15,063 nucleotides of DNA, from contig JBASNZ010000004.1 of the NCBI GenBank assembly GCA_049657775.1, positions 1 to 15,063 on the forward strand, read 5' to 3'. Below the pieces are notes generated by a model. It ran no database searches and was not told the DNA's origin. It was given only the letters and a program-made list of their open reading frames with translations. This stretch comes from JBASNZ01 sp049657775. GTDB taxonomy: Bacteria > Actinomycetota > Coriobacteriia > Anaerosomatales > Anaerosomataceae. Below are positions 1-5,966 of the stretch, piece after piece. Position 1 is the stretch's first letter. Every line of letters starts with the position of its first letter. The position numbers and the translations under genes were made by a program.

Positions 1-26
1 TCATTGTTCTCGGTGTCGTCCGGCAT
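1..26 (-). CDS. Start of an unidentified gene running off the left edge
   Basis: An ATG at 26-24 on the minus strand opens a frame reading M-P-D-D-T-E-N-N before the window ends. It is preceded by GAGGGG with an 8-nt spacer, a strong ribosome binding site. It lies downstream of, and in the same orientation as, the kinase/TPR pair, so it may belong to the same island. With only eight codons visible no function can be assigned; the call rests on the ribosome binding site alone. Confidence 0.45.
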
Positions 27-84
27 GAGCACATCCCCTCAGTGTGTGACCGTTCAAATGGACTGTATACGAGGTCGAATATGC

Positions 85-100
85 GGTAGCCCCCGCTACC
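85..100. repeat. Perfect 6-bp-arm palindrome with a 4-nt centre
   Basis: GGTAGC-cccc-GCTACC is a perfect inverted repeat, about 60 bp upstream of the partial minus-strand gene at position 26. It could be an operator or a short RNA hairpin. The arm GGTAGC is also the core of the repeats at 3977-4009, which may be chance. Confidence 0.4.
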
Positions 101-240
101 ATCTGCTCCGATTATGAACCTCCAAGACGGCATCAGCACAAGACAACGAGTCCAAAGCGAGACTGGCCGTCAGAGTCGATTGCCCGACCTGCAACCCCAG
201 AGCCAACTCACCCCTTGCTCGGCCTGAAGCACTCCCTCGA

Positions 241-273
241 TGTACCGCCGGTGTACCGCATGTGTACCGTGCG
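241..273. repeat. Three TGTACCG repeats at exact 11-bp spacing
   Basis: TGTACCG occurs at 241, 252 and 263, so three copies repeat at one helical turn. Such phased short repeats are typical of arm-type binding sites of tyrosine integrases and of some operator or iteron arrays. On the opposite strand the unit reads CGGTACA, resembling the GGTAGCA of the array at 3977-4009, which also has an 11-bp period. I infer a possible att arm or regulatory array at the far end of the island. Apart from this, the palindrome at 85-100 and the inverted repeat at 276-303, I see nothing in the 27-370 gap. Confidence 0.55.
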
Positions 274-275
274 CA

Positions 276-303
276 CTGACGACGGTAGATTGAGAGTCGT
301 CAG
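276..303. repeat. 8-bp inverted repeat, 12-nt loop
   Basis: CTGACGAC and GTCGTCAG form perfect 8-bp arms around a 12-nt loop. It sits between the TPR gene stop (371, minus strand) and the TGTACCG array. It has no T-tract in either direction, so an intrinsic terminator is unlikely; a protein-binding site or RNA stem remains possible. Confidence 0.4.
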
Positions 304-370
304 AAAGATGCAGGTCAACCATGCAGAAAGTGGCTTGCTCTATCGCGTGTGAAACTCGCCACAGGCGACT

Positions 371-1879
371 TTACGAGTCGATTCGAGAGATGAATGCCTC
401 AACTACACCTCTCGTTGACGCCGGAAACGCAGCGGCAGCCGCCTCTAGTAGGGCGCCATCCATTCGCTCAGAAGAACTGACATACAACTCCCGCGCATAG
501 TTGACCAGTGCGGTAGCAGCCGACTCCGGAAGCCTGTTCTCCGCCGCAATCTCCAGCGCTCGCTCATAGTGAGTCCGACCCGAAGTCGAATCACCAGTCC
601 GGAAGGCGATCAGCCCTCGATCGGCCTCCAGCACTACATCCCACTCCGCCCGAGTTCGACTGGCGCCATCTGCTGAGGTGAGCCGCTCGAGCTCCGGCAG
701 AAGCTCGCGAGCTCCTTGGATATTGTTGCTTGAGGCCAACGCATACAGTAGCTGAGCTACCAAACGGGGATCATCTGGGTTGGCCACCCTTGCGGCCTGC
801 GTCATTTGGGCAGCCGTTGTGTAGTCGCCCAGACCCATCGAGGCAACCCAAGAACCGAACAGAACCGGGCGAGTCGCAAAGGGCTCGTCTTCGGCCCATT
901 CAAGCGAATGCGACACCGCTTGATCGTAGTCGTTCAGCTGAACAGCCTCCCACGCCAACGCCTCAAATGCTCGTGGCGCCCGTAGTGACTCATCGGGCAC
1001 CTCGAAGCCGGGCATGTGCCTCTCAATCCAGCTCGCTTGTGCGACGGTGTTCTCGGTTGGCGCAAGCAGCGCGTGGCCGAACAGTCGTCTGACCTGCTTT
1101 CGGTTGCCCGCCTCATGTTCGAGGGTTCCTATGGCGCTAGCGAGCTCCGAAGTGTGTCTCGGGTGAATACGCTCAGACTCAACCATCCGACGCGCCCGCT
1201 TAATAAGACGGCTCTCCTTGCCCGCTGCGCCGGCGGCCACTATCTCCGCAGAGATCAGCCAAGGATCTGACTCCAGCGCGTCTGAGGACAGGAGAATCTG
1301 ATGGGCCACGTCCGGCTCGTGCGCGTGCAGAAAGAACCTGCTTGCACTTCTCAAGACGTGCCGACTATTCGGTGCGAGCGCCAACGCAATTCTTAGCGCT
1401 CGCCTGGCGGCATCAACTTGCCCAAGTGCGGAGTACTCACGAGCGAGCTCAACCCAGAGCACCGGATCACGAGGCTGCGACCGCAATCGTGTCCGGTAGT
1501 CGCCCACTCGACGCCGCCTACCGTCTGCCGTTGGTACCGAACGAGCGCATGGGGCTTCGGACTCACTGAGAATGTCCCGAGCCAGACCCTCGGACACAGG
1601 CGATACTCCGCCGTTATGCACAATCCAACCAGCTGCCTCGAACGCAATCTCAGGCGTCTCAAGAGCAAGCGCGGCATCTACAAGATCTGCGGCATGGAAG
1701 CGACTTGGGTTGCGATTCCAGCGCTCAAGCAACCCTTCGAGCTCGCCAGGCGCGGGCTGAAGAGGTGCGGCGACACGAGCAGCCGTAGAAGCATCGAGCT
1801 GTCCGAGCGAAGCGGCAGTCCTCACGCTCCACCAGCGTGGTACGACCCGCCGCTTCCTGTCGTCTACCGGCTCAGGCAT
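371..1879 (-). CDS. Helical-repeat (TPR-like) protein paired with the kinase
   Basis: A 502-residue soluble protein with no signal peptide or membrane segment. From about residue 140 onward it is built of alanine/leucine-rich helical pairs, clearest at about 140-205 (a W-x2-L-x2-Y-x4-G-x2-A-x3-A TPR pattern) and again near the C-terminus (residues about 400-470). TPR arrays bind peptides and often act as sensors or scaffolds; the N-terminal part is unassigned. I prefer the ATG at 1879 over the GTG at 1891 because AGGTGG lies 8 nt before it. This start overlaps the kinase stop by 8 nt (ATGCCTGA), so the two are probably translationally coupled and the protein is likely a partner or substrate of the kinase. 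No catalytic motif is seen. The identity of the repeats is pattern-based and the role is inferred. Confidence 0.75.
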   Translation of the reverse strand: MPEPVDDRKRRVVPRWWSVRTAASLGQLDASTAARVAAPLQPAPGELEGLLERWNRNPSRFHAADLVDAALALETPEIAFEAAGWIVHNGGVSPVSEGLARDILSESEAPCARSVPTADGRRRRVGDYRTRLRSQPRDPVLWVELAREYSALGQVDAARRALRIALALAPNSRHVLRSASRFFLHAHEPDVAHQILLSSDALESDPWLISAEIVAAGAAGKESRLIKRARRMVESERIHPRHTSELASAIGTLEHEAGNRKQVRRLFGHALLAPTENTVAQASWIERHMPGFEVPDESLRAPRAFEALAWEAVQLNDYDQAVSHSLEWAEDEPFATRPVLFGSWVASMGLGDYTTAAQMTQAARVANPDDPRLVAQLLYALASSNNIQGARELLPELERLTSADGASRTRAEWDVVLEADRGLIAFRTGDSTSGRTHYERALEIAAENRLPESAATALVNYARELYVSSSERMDGALLEAAAAAFPASTRGVVEAFISRIDS

Positions 1880-2972
1880 CTGACGGACCACCTGACAGTG
1901 CAGCTATCTTGGCCCGCGTGCCGAGAACATCCATCAGTGAAACGAAGCGCTGAACCGCGTATGAACTTGTTCCAGCGGCGCGATCTCTGGGATGACCCCG
2001 CAACGCTACATCGGGATACGTCATTTGGGACACCGCGACGGCGAAGTCGCTGGCGTTCCTAGGGTGACCCGTCCGTCGCGCTACTTCCGCCTCAAGCACG
2101 TTGATCACCTCAGAGTGTGCCGCCTCCAAGAACGGCAGTAGCTCGGCATACGATCCTCTCCATCGCGTAGGACGACACTCATCTGGGAGGTACTGGCCCA
2201 GGAGTGCCGACATACATGACCCGAGAAACAACTGGGCACCCAGACTGCCCGCCAAGTAGAGATCGGCGGCTTTTCGCTCTTCCCATGTGCGGGTGCTGTA
2301 ACCATACTGCTGCTCGGGGGGTGCGTAGACCATTGCACCCGGAGTGGGGAAGTCCGACCACCAAGTCTCGACGCCGAGTTTCTCGGCGCGGCCAAGGTCG
2401 CCGAGTTTCATGTCGGTTCCAACCGCCTGCGTGAGAACATTAGAGGGCTTCAAGTCCTGGTGCGCGACACCATTCGAGTGCAACTGGCCGACACCCTCGA
2501 GCGCATGCTTTACCACAGTGAAGAACCACGCGGCATCCAGGTTCGCCGAACGCTCCTGGAAGGAGTAGATGTCCCCGTCGGCCATTTCGAAGAGGAGATA
2601 GGGAACATCACGAAGTATGAGCGGAGCATCGGGCACTGTAATCTCTCCGTGTCCGAGCAGCCGAATCACGCGGGTCATTTTCCGCTCGCCGCACTCCGCC
2701 AGCACGTCGCGCTCAAACACATAGGCGCTTGTGAACTCATTCAGCTGGTCGATCGCCGACCTCGCTGGATTGGCGCTGGTATTGAAGTTCAACGCCTTCA
2801 TGAATGCCGTCCGTCCATCGGGATGGTGGGCGACATAGCAGACGGAAAAGTGCCCTCCCGTTCCTGTCGCGCTTCTGGGTGCGGCATCCCCCACCACCCA
2901 TCCATCGCCAAGCACACTCCCCGCCAAGAATGCCGCCGGGACTTCGTCAATGCGCAGGACTGTCTCGCTCAC
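1872..2972 (-). CDS. Cytosolic Ser/Thr protein kinase of the accessory block
   Basis: A 366-residue Hanks-type kinase. Visible motifs: a glycine-rich loop at about 37-46 (G-T-G-G-H-F-S), the ATP-anchoring Lys59, a catalytic loop H-Q-D-L-K-P-S-N at 171-178 (HQD in place of HRD), D-L-G at 192-194 in place of DFG, A-P-P-E at 217-220 and the helix-F Asp237. Catalytic Asp173, Lys175, Asn178 and Asp192 are all present, so it should be active. It has no PASTA domains and no membrane segment, unlike the wall-operon kinase at 7294-9138, so it is not a duplicate of that gene. The GTG start is fixed by GGAGG 5 nt upstream. A 198-nt spacer with two palindromes precedes it. Its pairing with a TPR protein and an AbiV homologue suggests a defence or stress role; that is inference. 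Confidence 0.9.
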   Translation of the reverse strand: MSETVLRIDEVPAAFLAGSVLGDGWVVGDAAPRSATGTGGHFSVCYVAHHPDGRTAFMKALNFNTSANPARSAIDQLNEFTSAYVFERDVLAECGERKMTRVIRLLGHGEITVPDAPLILRDVPYLLFEMADGDIYSFQERSANLDAAWFFTVVKHALEGVGQLHSNGVAHQDLKPSNVLTQAVGTDMKLGDLGRAEKLGVETWWSDFPTPGAMVYAPPEQQYGYSTRTWEERKAADLYLAGSLGAQLFLGSCMSALLGQYLPDECRPTRWRGSYAELLPFLEAAHSEVINVLEAEVARRTGHPRNASDFAVAVSQMTYPDVALRGHPRDRAAGTSSYAVQRFVSLMDVLGTRAKIAALSGGPSDA

Positions 2973-3038
2973 TCTTTCCTCCCCAGGAACTCGCGTCCCG
3001 GTGTCACCTCAAGGGATGGCGCTGAGACTAGGTGTCGT

Positions 3039-3063
3039 CTGCATTATGCAGGTCACGAGTGAC
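3039..3063. promoter_or_regulatory. Two abutting palindromes in the kinase upstream region
   Basis: CTGCAT-t-ATGCAG (3039-3051) and GTCAC-ga-GTGAC (3052-3063) are both perfect and touch each other, about 67-91 bp upstream of the kinase GTG. The first contains CATAAT on the minus strand, a possible -10 hexamer, without a convincing -35. The arrangement looks like operator sites at the kinase-TPR promoter. Confidence 0.45.
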
Positions 3064-3170
3064 ATGGTCTCATGGCAGACATGTTTGAGAAGGGTGTCGC
3101 TCAAGCAGCCGCTCGATGAATGGCCGACTTCACTGATTAAGCACCTCGATGAGAGGCTGAGTCTACCGTT

Positions 3171-3713
3171 CTAGTGGGCACCGAGAAGAACTTCCAGAGC
3201 CACTGAGTACGAATCAATGGTGTCCAGCAGGTGCCCAAGAGTGACACTGTGTCCGGCAAGCGGAAGAGGATAGACCCACTCGTCATACTCGTCGTTCCAG
3301 TCGACGTAAAGGCACTCCAGCTTCAACTGCTGACCCAGGTCAGCCAGCTCTGCATCGGGCATGGGTTCGTGCTCCGGAATCACTCCGTCTTCAGTGTCGC
3401 AGTAGAGGCCAGGATCGGGGCCAAGGCCCAGGATCTCTGTCCAGCGGTGATATGCCATCAACTTGGCCCGGTGGTCTCTGAAGCTGCGCTTGCAGGACGC
3501 CCATGATGCACTGTTCTCGCTGACGTCGGAGCTCAGTGCCTCGGCAATCAAGAACGCCTTGCCGATCTCCTCTTCAGTGAGGGTGACCAGCGCTGCACTT
3601 AGGGCGGGGCTACTGCTGGCCTTGGCCACGATGAGCAGATCTGCCGCATTGGCCAGAGCCAGCCGTGCCCCTTCGGCCAGTTGACTCAGGGTCGGGGTAC
3701 CCAATGTCGCCAT
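3171..3713 (-). CDS. AbiV-family HEPN abortive-infection protein
   Basis: A 180-residue soluble protein. Residues about 13-60 give the AbiV/HEPN signature: A-x-N-A-x2-L-L-x2-A-K, a helix rich in alanine, then T-E-E-E-I-G-K-A at 46-53. A second conserved spot F-R-D-H-R-A-K at 78-84 fits the histidine/lysine motif of the family. AbiV of Lactococcus aborts phage infection and shuts down translation after interacting with a phage protein; whether this homologue is a nuclease is unknown. The ATG at 3713 has no good ribosome binding site, and a possible promoter (TTGCTA, 16 nt, TATCAT; 3758-3731) would give a leader of only about 10 nt. It precedes the kinase by 198 nt on the same strand, so it may be co-transcribed or separately controlled. 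Family call from motif pattern only. Confidence 0.7.
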   Translation of the reverse strand: MATLGTPTLSQLAEGARLALANAADLLIVAKASSSPALSAALVTLTEEEIGKAFLIAEALSSDVSENSASWASCKRSFRDHRAKLMAYHRWTEILGLGPDPGLYCDTEDGVIPEHEPMPDAELADLGQQLKLECLYVDWNDEYDEWVYPLPLAGHSVTLGHLLDTIDSYSVALEVLLGAH

Positions 3714-3730
3714 CCCGTCAGCGCAATCGA

Positions 3731-3760
3731 ATGATACTAGTGAGCAACTCTATAGCAACT
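3731..3760 (-). promoter_or_regulatory. Putative AbiV promoter overlapping paired AGCAACT repeats
   Basis: On the minus strand TTGCTA (3758-3753) and TATCAT (3736-3731) are 16 nt apart. AGCAACT on the plus strand occurs at 3743 and 3754, an 11-bp period, and overlaps this promoter. A third copy lies at 3978 in the array on the other side of the tRNA fragment. The repeats can be read as operator sites or as integrase arm sites. Confidence 0.4.
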
Positions 3761-3858
3761 GTCACCAGCCGACTGAGCAGGATTCGAGCGGGACTCAGAA
3801 GACCTCGCTTGTGCCTGAGAAGAACTCAGAAGCCCTGGTAGGACGCACATCTGGCTCG

Positions 3859-3896
3859 TTAGGAAACCTGTGCTCTATCCCCTGAGCTACGAGGGC
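3859..3896 (-). pseudogene. 5' half of tRNA-Arg(CCT), broken after the anticodon loop
   Basis: Read on the minus strand, this is the acceptor strand GCCCTCG, the linker TA, a complete D-arm (GCTC / GAGC), the 5' anticodon stem CAGGT and the loop TTCCTAA with anticodon CCT. The expected 3' anticodon stem ACCTG is absent and the sequence becomes unrelated right after the loop. The anticodon loop is a known crossover site for tyrosine integrases in tRNA genes. A good promoter lies just upstream, so a truncated transcript may still be made. A weak 11-nt T-arm-like match (TCGAATCCTGC) lies at 3787-3777 but does not restore the fold. Confidence 0.75.
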
Positions 3897-3905
3897 TCGT
3901 GGTGC

Positions 3906-3936
3906 AGTATTGCCTGCTCAAATGCCTAGTTGTCAA
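3906..3936 (-). promoter_or_regulatory. Promoter of the broken tRNA gene
   Basis: A perfect TTGACA (3936-3931) is followed after 19 nt by AATACT (3911-3906), or after 18 nt by CAATAC. The hexamer ends 9 nt before the tRNA 5' end, a usual distance for a bacterial tRNA promoter. It indicates that the fragment derives from a once-functional gene. Confidence 0.55.
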
Positions 3937-3976
3937 CCAAACACACTGTCGGCGATACAGCCGATTTCGTGCAATG

Positions 3977-4009
3977 TAGCAACTTGGTAGCACGTTGGTA
4001 GCAGCGGGT
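3977..4009. repeat. 11-bp-period TAGCA repeats, likely integrase arm sites
   Basis: TAGCA occurs at 3977, 3988 and 3999, exactly one helical turn apart; the middle and last copies extend to TTGGTAGCA (3984-3992 and 3995-4003). The array lies between the tRNA fragment and a putative integrase C-terminus, which is where arm-type sites sit in int-attP modules. Confidence 0.6.
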
Positions 4010-4034
4010 CGATCAACGTCAGCACCGAGTCGCA

Positions 4035-4170
4035 CTATTCTCCCATGTCGGAGGACTCGTCGCCACAGCCGGCATCCGTCCAGTGTGACCTGACGCTCGT
4101 GGGCAAACGCCCTGTCCAGTCGCTTGAGGTTGGTGCCCAACGCGCTTGGGACATAGCGGGAGTACACCTC
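4035..4170 (-). pseudogene. C-terminal remnant of a tyrosine integrase
   Basis: The minus strand encodes E-V-Y-S-R-Y-V-P at the left border of the IS fragment, then G-T-N-L-K-R-L-D-R-A-F-A-H-E. This resembles the end of a phage-type integrase, where the catalytic tyrosine sits in a (T/V)-Y-S-x-Y/V-x-P context before a final helix. The frame then runs on without a family-like end, whereas the neighbouring frame gives an acidic tail and a TAG at 4037-4035, suggesting a frameshift. Everything upstream of the tyrosine is missing, cut off where the IS3-family fragment begins. Its position beside phased repeats and a tRNA fragment supports the reading. Too short for certainty. Confidence 0.45.
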
Positions 4171-4496
4171 GGAGTTGCCCCGCTCTTGTTGACACCTCAA
4201 CTTCAGACAGCGACTGCTGCCTGAGCGTTCTCAGCTAGCATTCTCTCGTATTCGATCGGCGACAGGTATCCCAGGGCCGAGTGACGCCTATGCGGGTTGT
4301 GGAAGCCCTCGATGTAGCTGAAGATCGCGAGTCTGGCCTGATCCCTCGTCTTGAAGGTGTTCCTGCGCCCGAGCTCGGTCTTGATCGTGGACGTGAAACT
4401 CTCGGCTGCGCTGTTGTCGTACGCATCGCCGCGTGAGCCCATCGACTGCGTGATTCCAACGTATCCCTTCGCGGCGCGGGTTCTCCCTGGTTCCAT
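4171..4496 (-). mobile_element. Truncated IS3-family insertion sequence
   Basis: The segment contains the 3' end of an IS3-type orfB and, beyond its stop, a terminus-like sequence GGAGTTGCCCCG followed by TTGTTGACACC (about 4171-4196), similar to ends I know from IS3-group elements. The left part of the element (orfA, most of orfB and the other inverted repeat) is gone. The deletion edge lies exactly at the stop codon of the ATPase gene. The outer end is placed to within a few bases only. Confidence 0.65.
4203..4496 (-). pseudogene. IS3-family transposase (OrfB), C-terminal fragment
   Basis: Of about 280 residues only the last 97 or fewer remain. They include M-G-S-R-G-D-A-Y-D-N at 19-28, the conserved glutamate of the DDE triad in A-A-E-S-F (Glu32), and the family's closing motif N-x-x-R-R-H-S-A-L-G-Y-L-S-P at 67-80. 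The catalytic aspartates are missing, so it is inactive. The ATG at 4496 directly follows the ATPase TAG and is an accidental start; recognisable homology begins around residue 10-15. It ends with TGA at 4205-4203. Confidence 0.9.
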
Positions 4497-5813
4497 CTAG
4501 ACCCCCAACATCCAAGCCCATGCGGGCACGACATGGATGACCCCGCTGTCCACCGTGACGTCTTCGGAATCGTGCATTGTCACTATGGTCGACTCACGGA
4601 GCCCCGTCTCTTTCATCGCATCAACTAGCGCGCGGACCTCACGTTCACGGGTGCCGGTCTTTAACATGTCCGCGCAGACTTGCAGAAGCTGAGTCGCGTG
4701 ACCGGTCTCAGGGTCGCCGACGATGAAGTCGACCTCGTTGCTCGCAGCCGTGGAGTAGTAGGAGATGGCACCATCGCGGGTTCCCCGCAGGCGCCGGCGA
4801 AGCTCAAGGTATACGGAGTTCTCGAGCCGCGCCCCTAGGTTCGAGACACCGGCGGGCGAGACCGCGAATGCGAGCCCCGGGTCGATCGCGTACACCTTCT
4901 TCGGATTTGCCTCTCGGACACGCAGTGAACGGTCAAAGACAGGGATGGTGAAGAGCAGAAACGCGTCGACGAAGTAGTCGAGAAGGCCGTACAGAGTGTC
5001 CTTTCCAACCGCAATACCGAGCGTTTTGAGATAGTTCGCCATCTTGTTTACCGAGGTTAGTGAACCGGATGATTGCAGGAGGGTAAGCGCGAAGAATCGC
5101 ACCGCGTGCACGTTCTTGACCTCATGGCGATCGATGATGTCTCTAAGCAGCACAAGCTGGACATAGTCTTGGAGCGTCTGGATGCGCTCGGCCTCAGCCA
5201 GTCCTTGCACGCCGGGAAACCCACCGACTCGCAGGTAGTCCGTGAATGCCGCCTCCAGCTGCGATCGCATGCGCGCTCCGGGCCTTCCTGTCGGCAGCTC
5301 GACATCGGAGTACAACAGTGCCTCCGAGAAGCTCAGCGGAAGCAGTTCGACTGTGTAGCCACGTCCGCGGAACTCCGTGGCAACTTCGGTCGAGAGCATT
5401 TTGGCCGACGATCCGGATACGTAGAGGCGTGCCGATTCGGTATCGAGGACGCGTCGCGCGAAGCGCGACCAGCCGTCAACTACGTGGATCTCATCGAGAA
5501 AGAGGTATGCGTTCTCGGAGCGCGCTGCTGGATTCAGACGGTAGAAGGTCTCGAGTGTTCGATCGAGCACCTCGGGCTCTAGCGGCTGCAAACGATCATC
5601 CTCGAAGTTGACGTAGAGGAGTCGGTTCTTCTCTACGCCCGCATCCATGAGCCGCTGCATTTCTTGGAATAGCAGATAGGTCTTGCCCGACCGGCGCATC
5701 CCTATGATGACCCGGGCCATGTTCGAAGCATCCGGAAGCGCCGTGAGCCTCGGACTAACCACGGGCAGTGGGCGTTCTTGGAAGTCGGCTATCAGTTGTT
5801 CGATTGCGTCCAT
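4497..5813 (-). CDS. AAA ATPase with C-terminal DUF4143 domain
   Basis: A 438-residue ATPase. Walker A is G-M-R-R-S-G-K-T at 38-45, Walker B is Y-L-F-L-D-E-I-H at 103-110, with a sensor-like V-S-G-S-S-A at 132-137 (AAA_14 domain). Residues about 230-390 match DUF4143, including a winged-helix-like stretch and a late E-V-D-F-I-V motif typical of a restriction-endonuclease-like fold. The family is widespread in bacteria and archaea, without a settled function; members are often mobile and sometimes toxin-linked. The C-terminus (P-A-W-A-W-M-L-G-V) looks natural, so the gene is complete although the IS fragment abuts its stop. The ATG at 5813 has AAAGGA 5 nt upstream, and that ribosome binding site lies inside the first of three 33-bp-spaced dyads, suggesting repression. 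Confidence 0.92.
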   Translation of the reverse strand: MDAIEQLIADFQERPLPVVSPRLTALPDASNMARVIIGMRRSGKTYLLFQEMQRLMDAGVEKNRLLYVNFEDDRLQPLEPEVLDRTLETFYRLNPAARSENAYLFLDEIHVVDGWSRFARRVLDTESARLYVSGSSAKMLSTEVATEFRGRGYTVELLPLSFSEALLYSDVELPTGRPGARMRSQLEAAFTDYLRVGGFPGVQGLAEAERIQTLQDYVQLVLLRDIIDRHEVKNVHAVRFFALTLLQSSGSLTSVNKMANYLKTLGIAVGKDTLYGLLDYFVDAFLLFTIPVFDRSLRVREANPKKVYAIDPGLAFAVSPAGVSNLGARLENSVYLELRRRLRGTRDGAISYYSTAASNEVDFIVGDPETGHATQLLQVCADMLKTGTREREVRALVDAMKETGLRESTIVTMHDSEDVTVDSGVIHVVPAWAWMLGV

Positions 5814-5815
5814 GG

Positions 5816-5902
5816 GTTTCCTTTCGCCGAGGACACATTATCAGACAGGTATCCTTCACGCAAGGAAACAAATACGCCAATGTATCCTTGGGAGAAGGAA
5901 CC
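5816..5902. promoter_or_regulatory. Three dyad sites at exact 33-bp spacing
   Basis: TCCTT-N5-AAGGA occurs with left arms starting at 5819, 5852 and 5885 (the first with GAGGA as right arm). The two later copies extend to GTATCCTT on the left and AAGGAA(A/C)C on the right; the first has GTTTCCTT on the left, the exact complement of the second site's right arm. Site 1 covers the ATPase ribosome binding site and site 2 its likely -35 region, with GATAAT as -10 at 5842-5837. This looks like an operator array in a divergent promoter region. Confidence 0.6.
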
Positions 5903-5966
5903 ATCAGGCAGCGCGGCAACGGGAATCCGGAGGGTGAAGCGGGTTGTGCTGAAGGATCACGTGTGA
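5880..5966 (+). CDS. Possible 28-residue leader ORF before the CWB2 gene
   Basis: An ATG at 5880 opens 28 codons ending in TGA at 5964-5966, overlapping the GTG start of the next gene by 3 nt inside GTGTGA. The peptide starts M-Y-P-W-E-K-E-P and is basic toward its end. The nearest AAGGA (5862-5866) is 13 nt away, farther than usual, so translation is doubtful. If real it would couple to the CWB2 gene. Confidence 0.25.
   Translation: MYPWEKEPSGSAATGIRRVKRVVLKDHV

Noticed and set aside
356..368. Intrinsic terminator after the TPR gene (TCGCC-aca-GGCGA)
   Set aside because: Only a 5-bp stem with a 3-nt loop and no proper T-tract on the minus strand.
1418..2062. A 214-codon plus-strand frame across the kinase/TPR junction
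   Set aside because: It is antisense to both genes, has no ribosome binding site of note and no recognisable domain.
371..2972. TerY-type triad (vWA protein, PP2C, kinase)
   Set aside because: No vWA domain and no phosphatase accompany this kinase; the PP2C gene in the window belongs to the wall operon.
3777..3896. Complete tRNA-Arg, perhaps with a group I intron in the anticodon loop
   Set aside because: Group I introns are known in bacterial tRNA-Arg(CCU), but the gap is only about 70 nt, far too short, and the 3' anticodon stem and acceptor strand are not found.
3859..4200. A 113-codon frame on the minus strand as a real gene
   Set aside because: It starts inside the IS terminus and runs through the phased repeats and the tRNA fragment. 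Only the part near 4100-4170 resembles protein, which I list as an integrase remnant.
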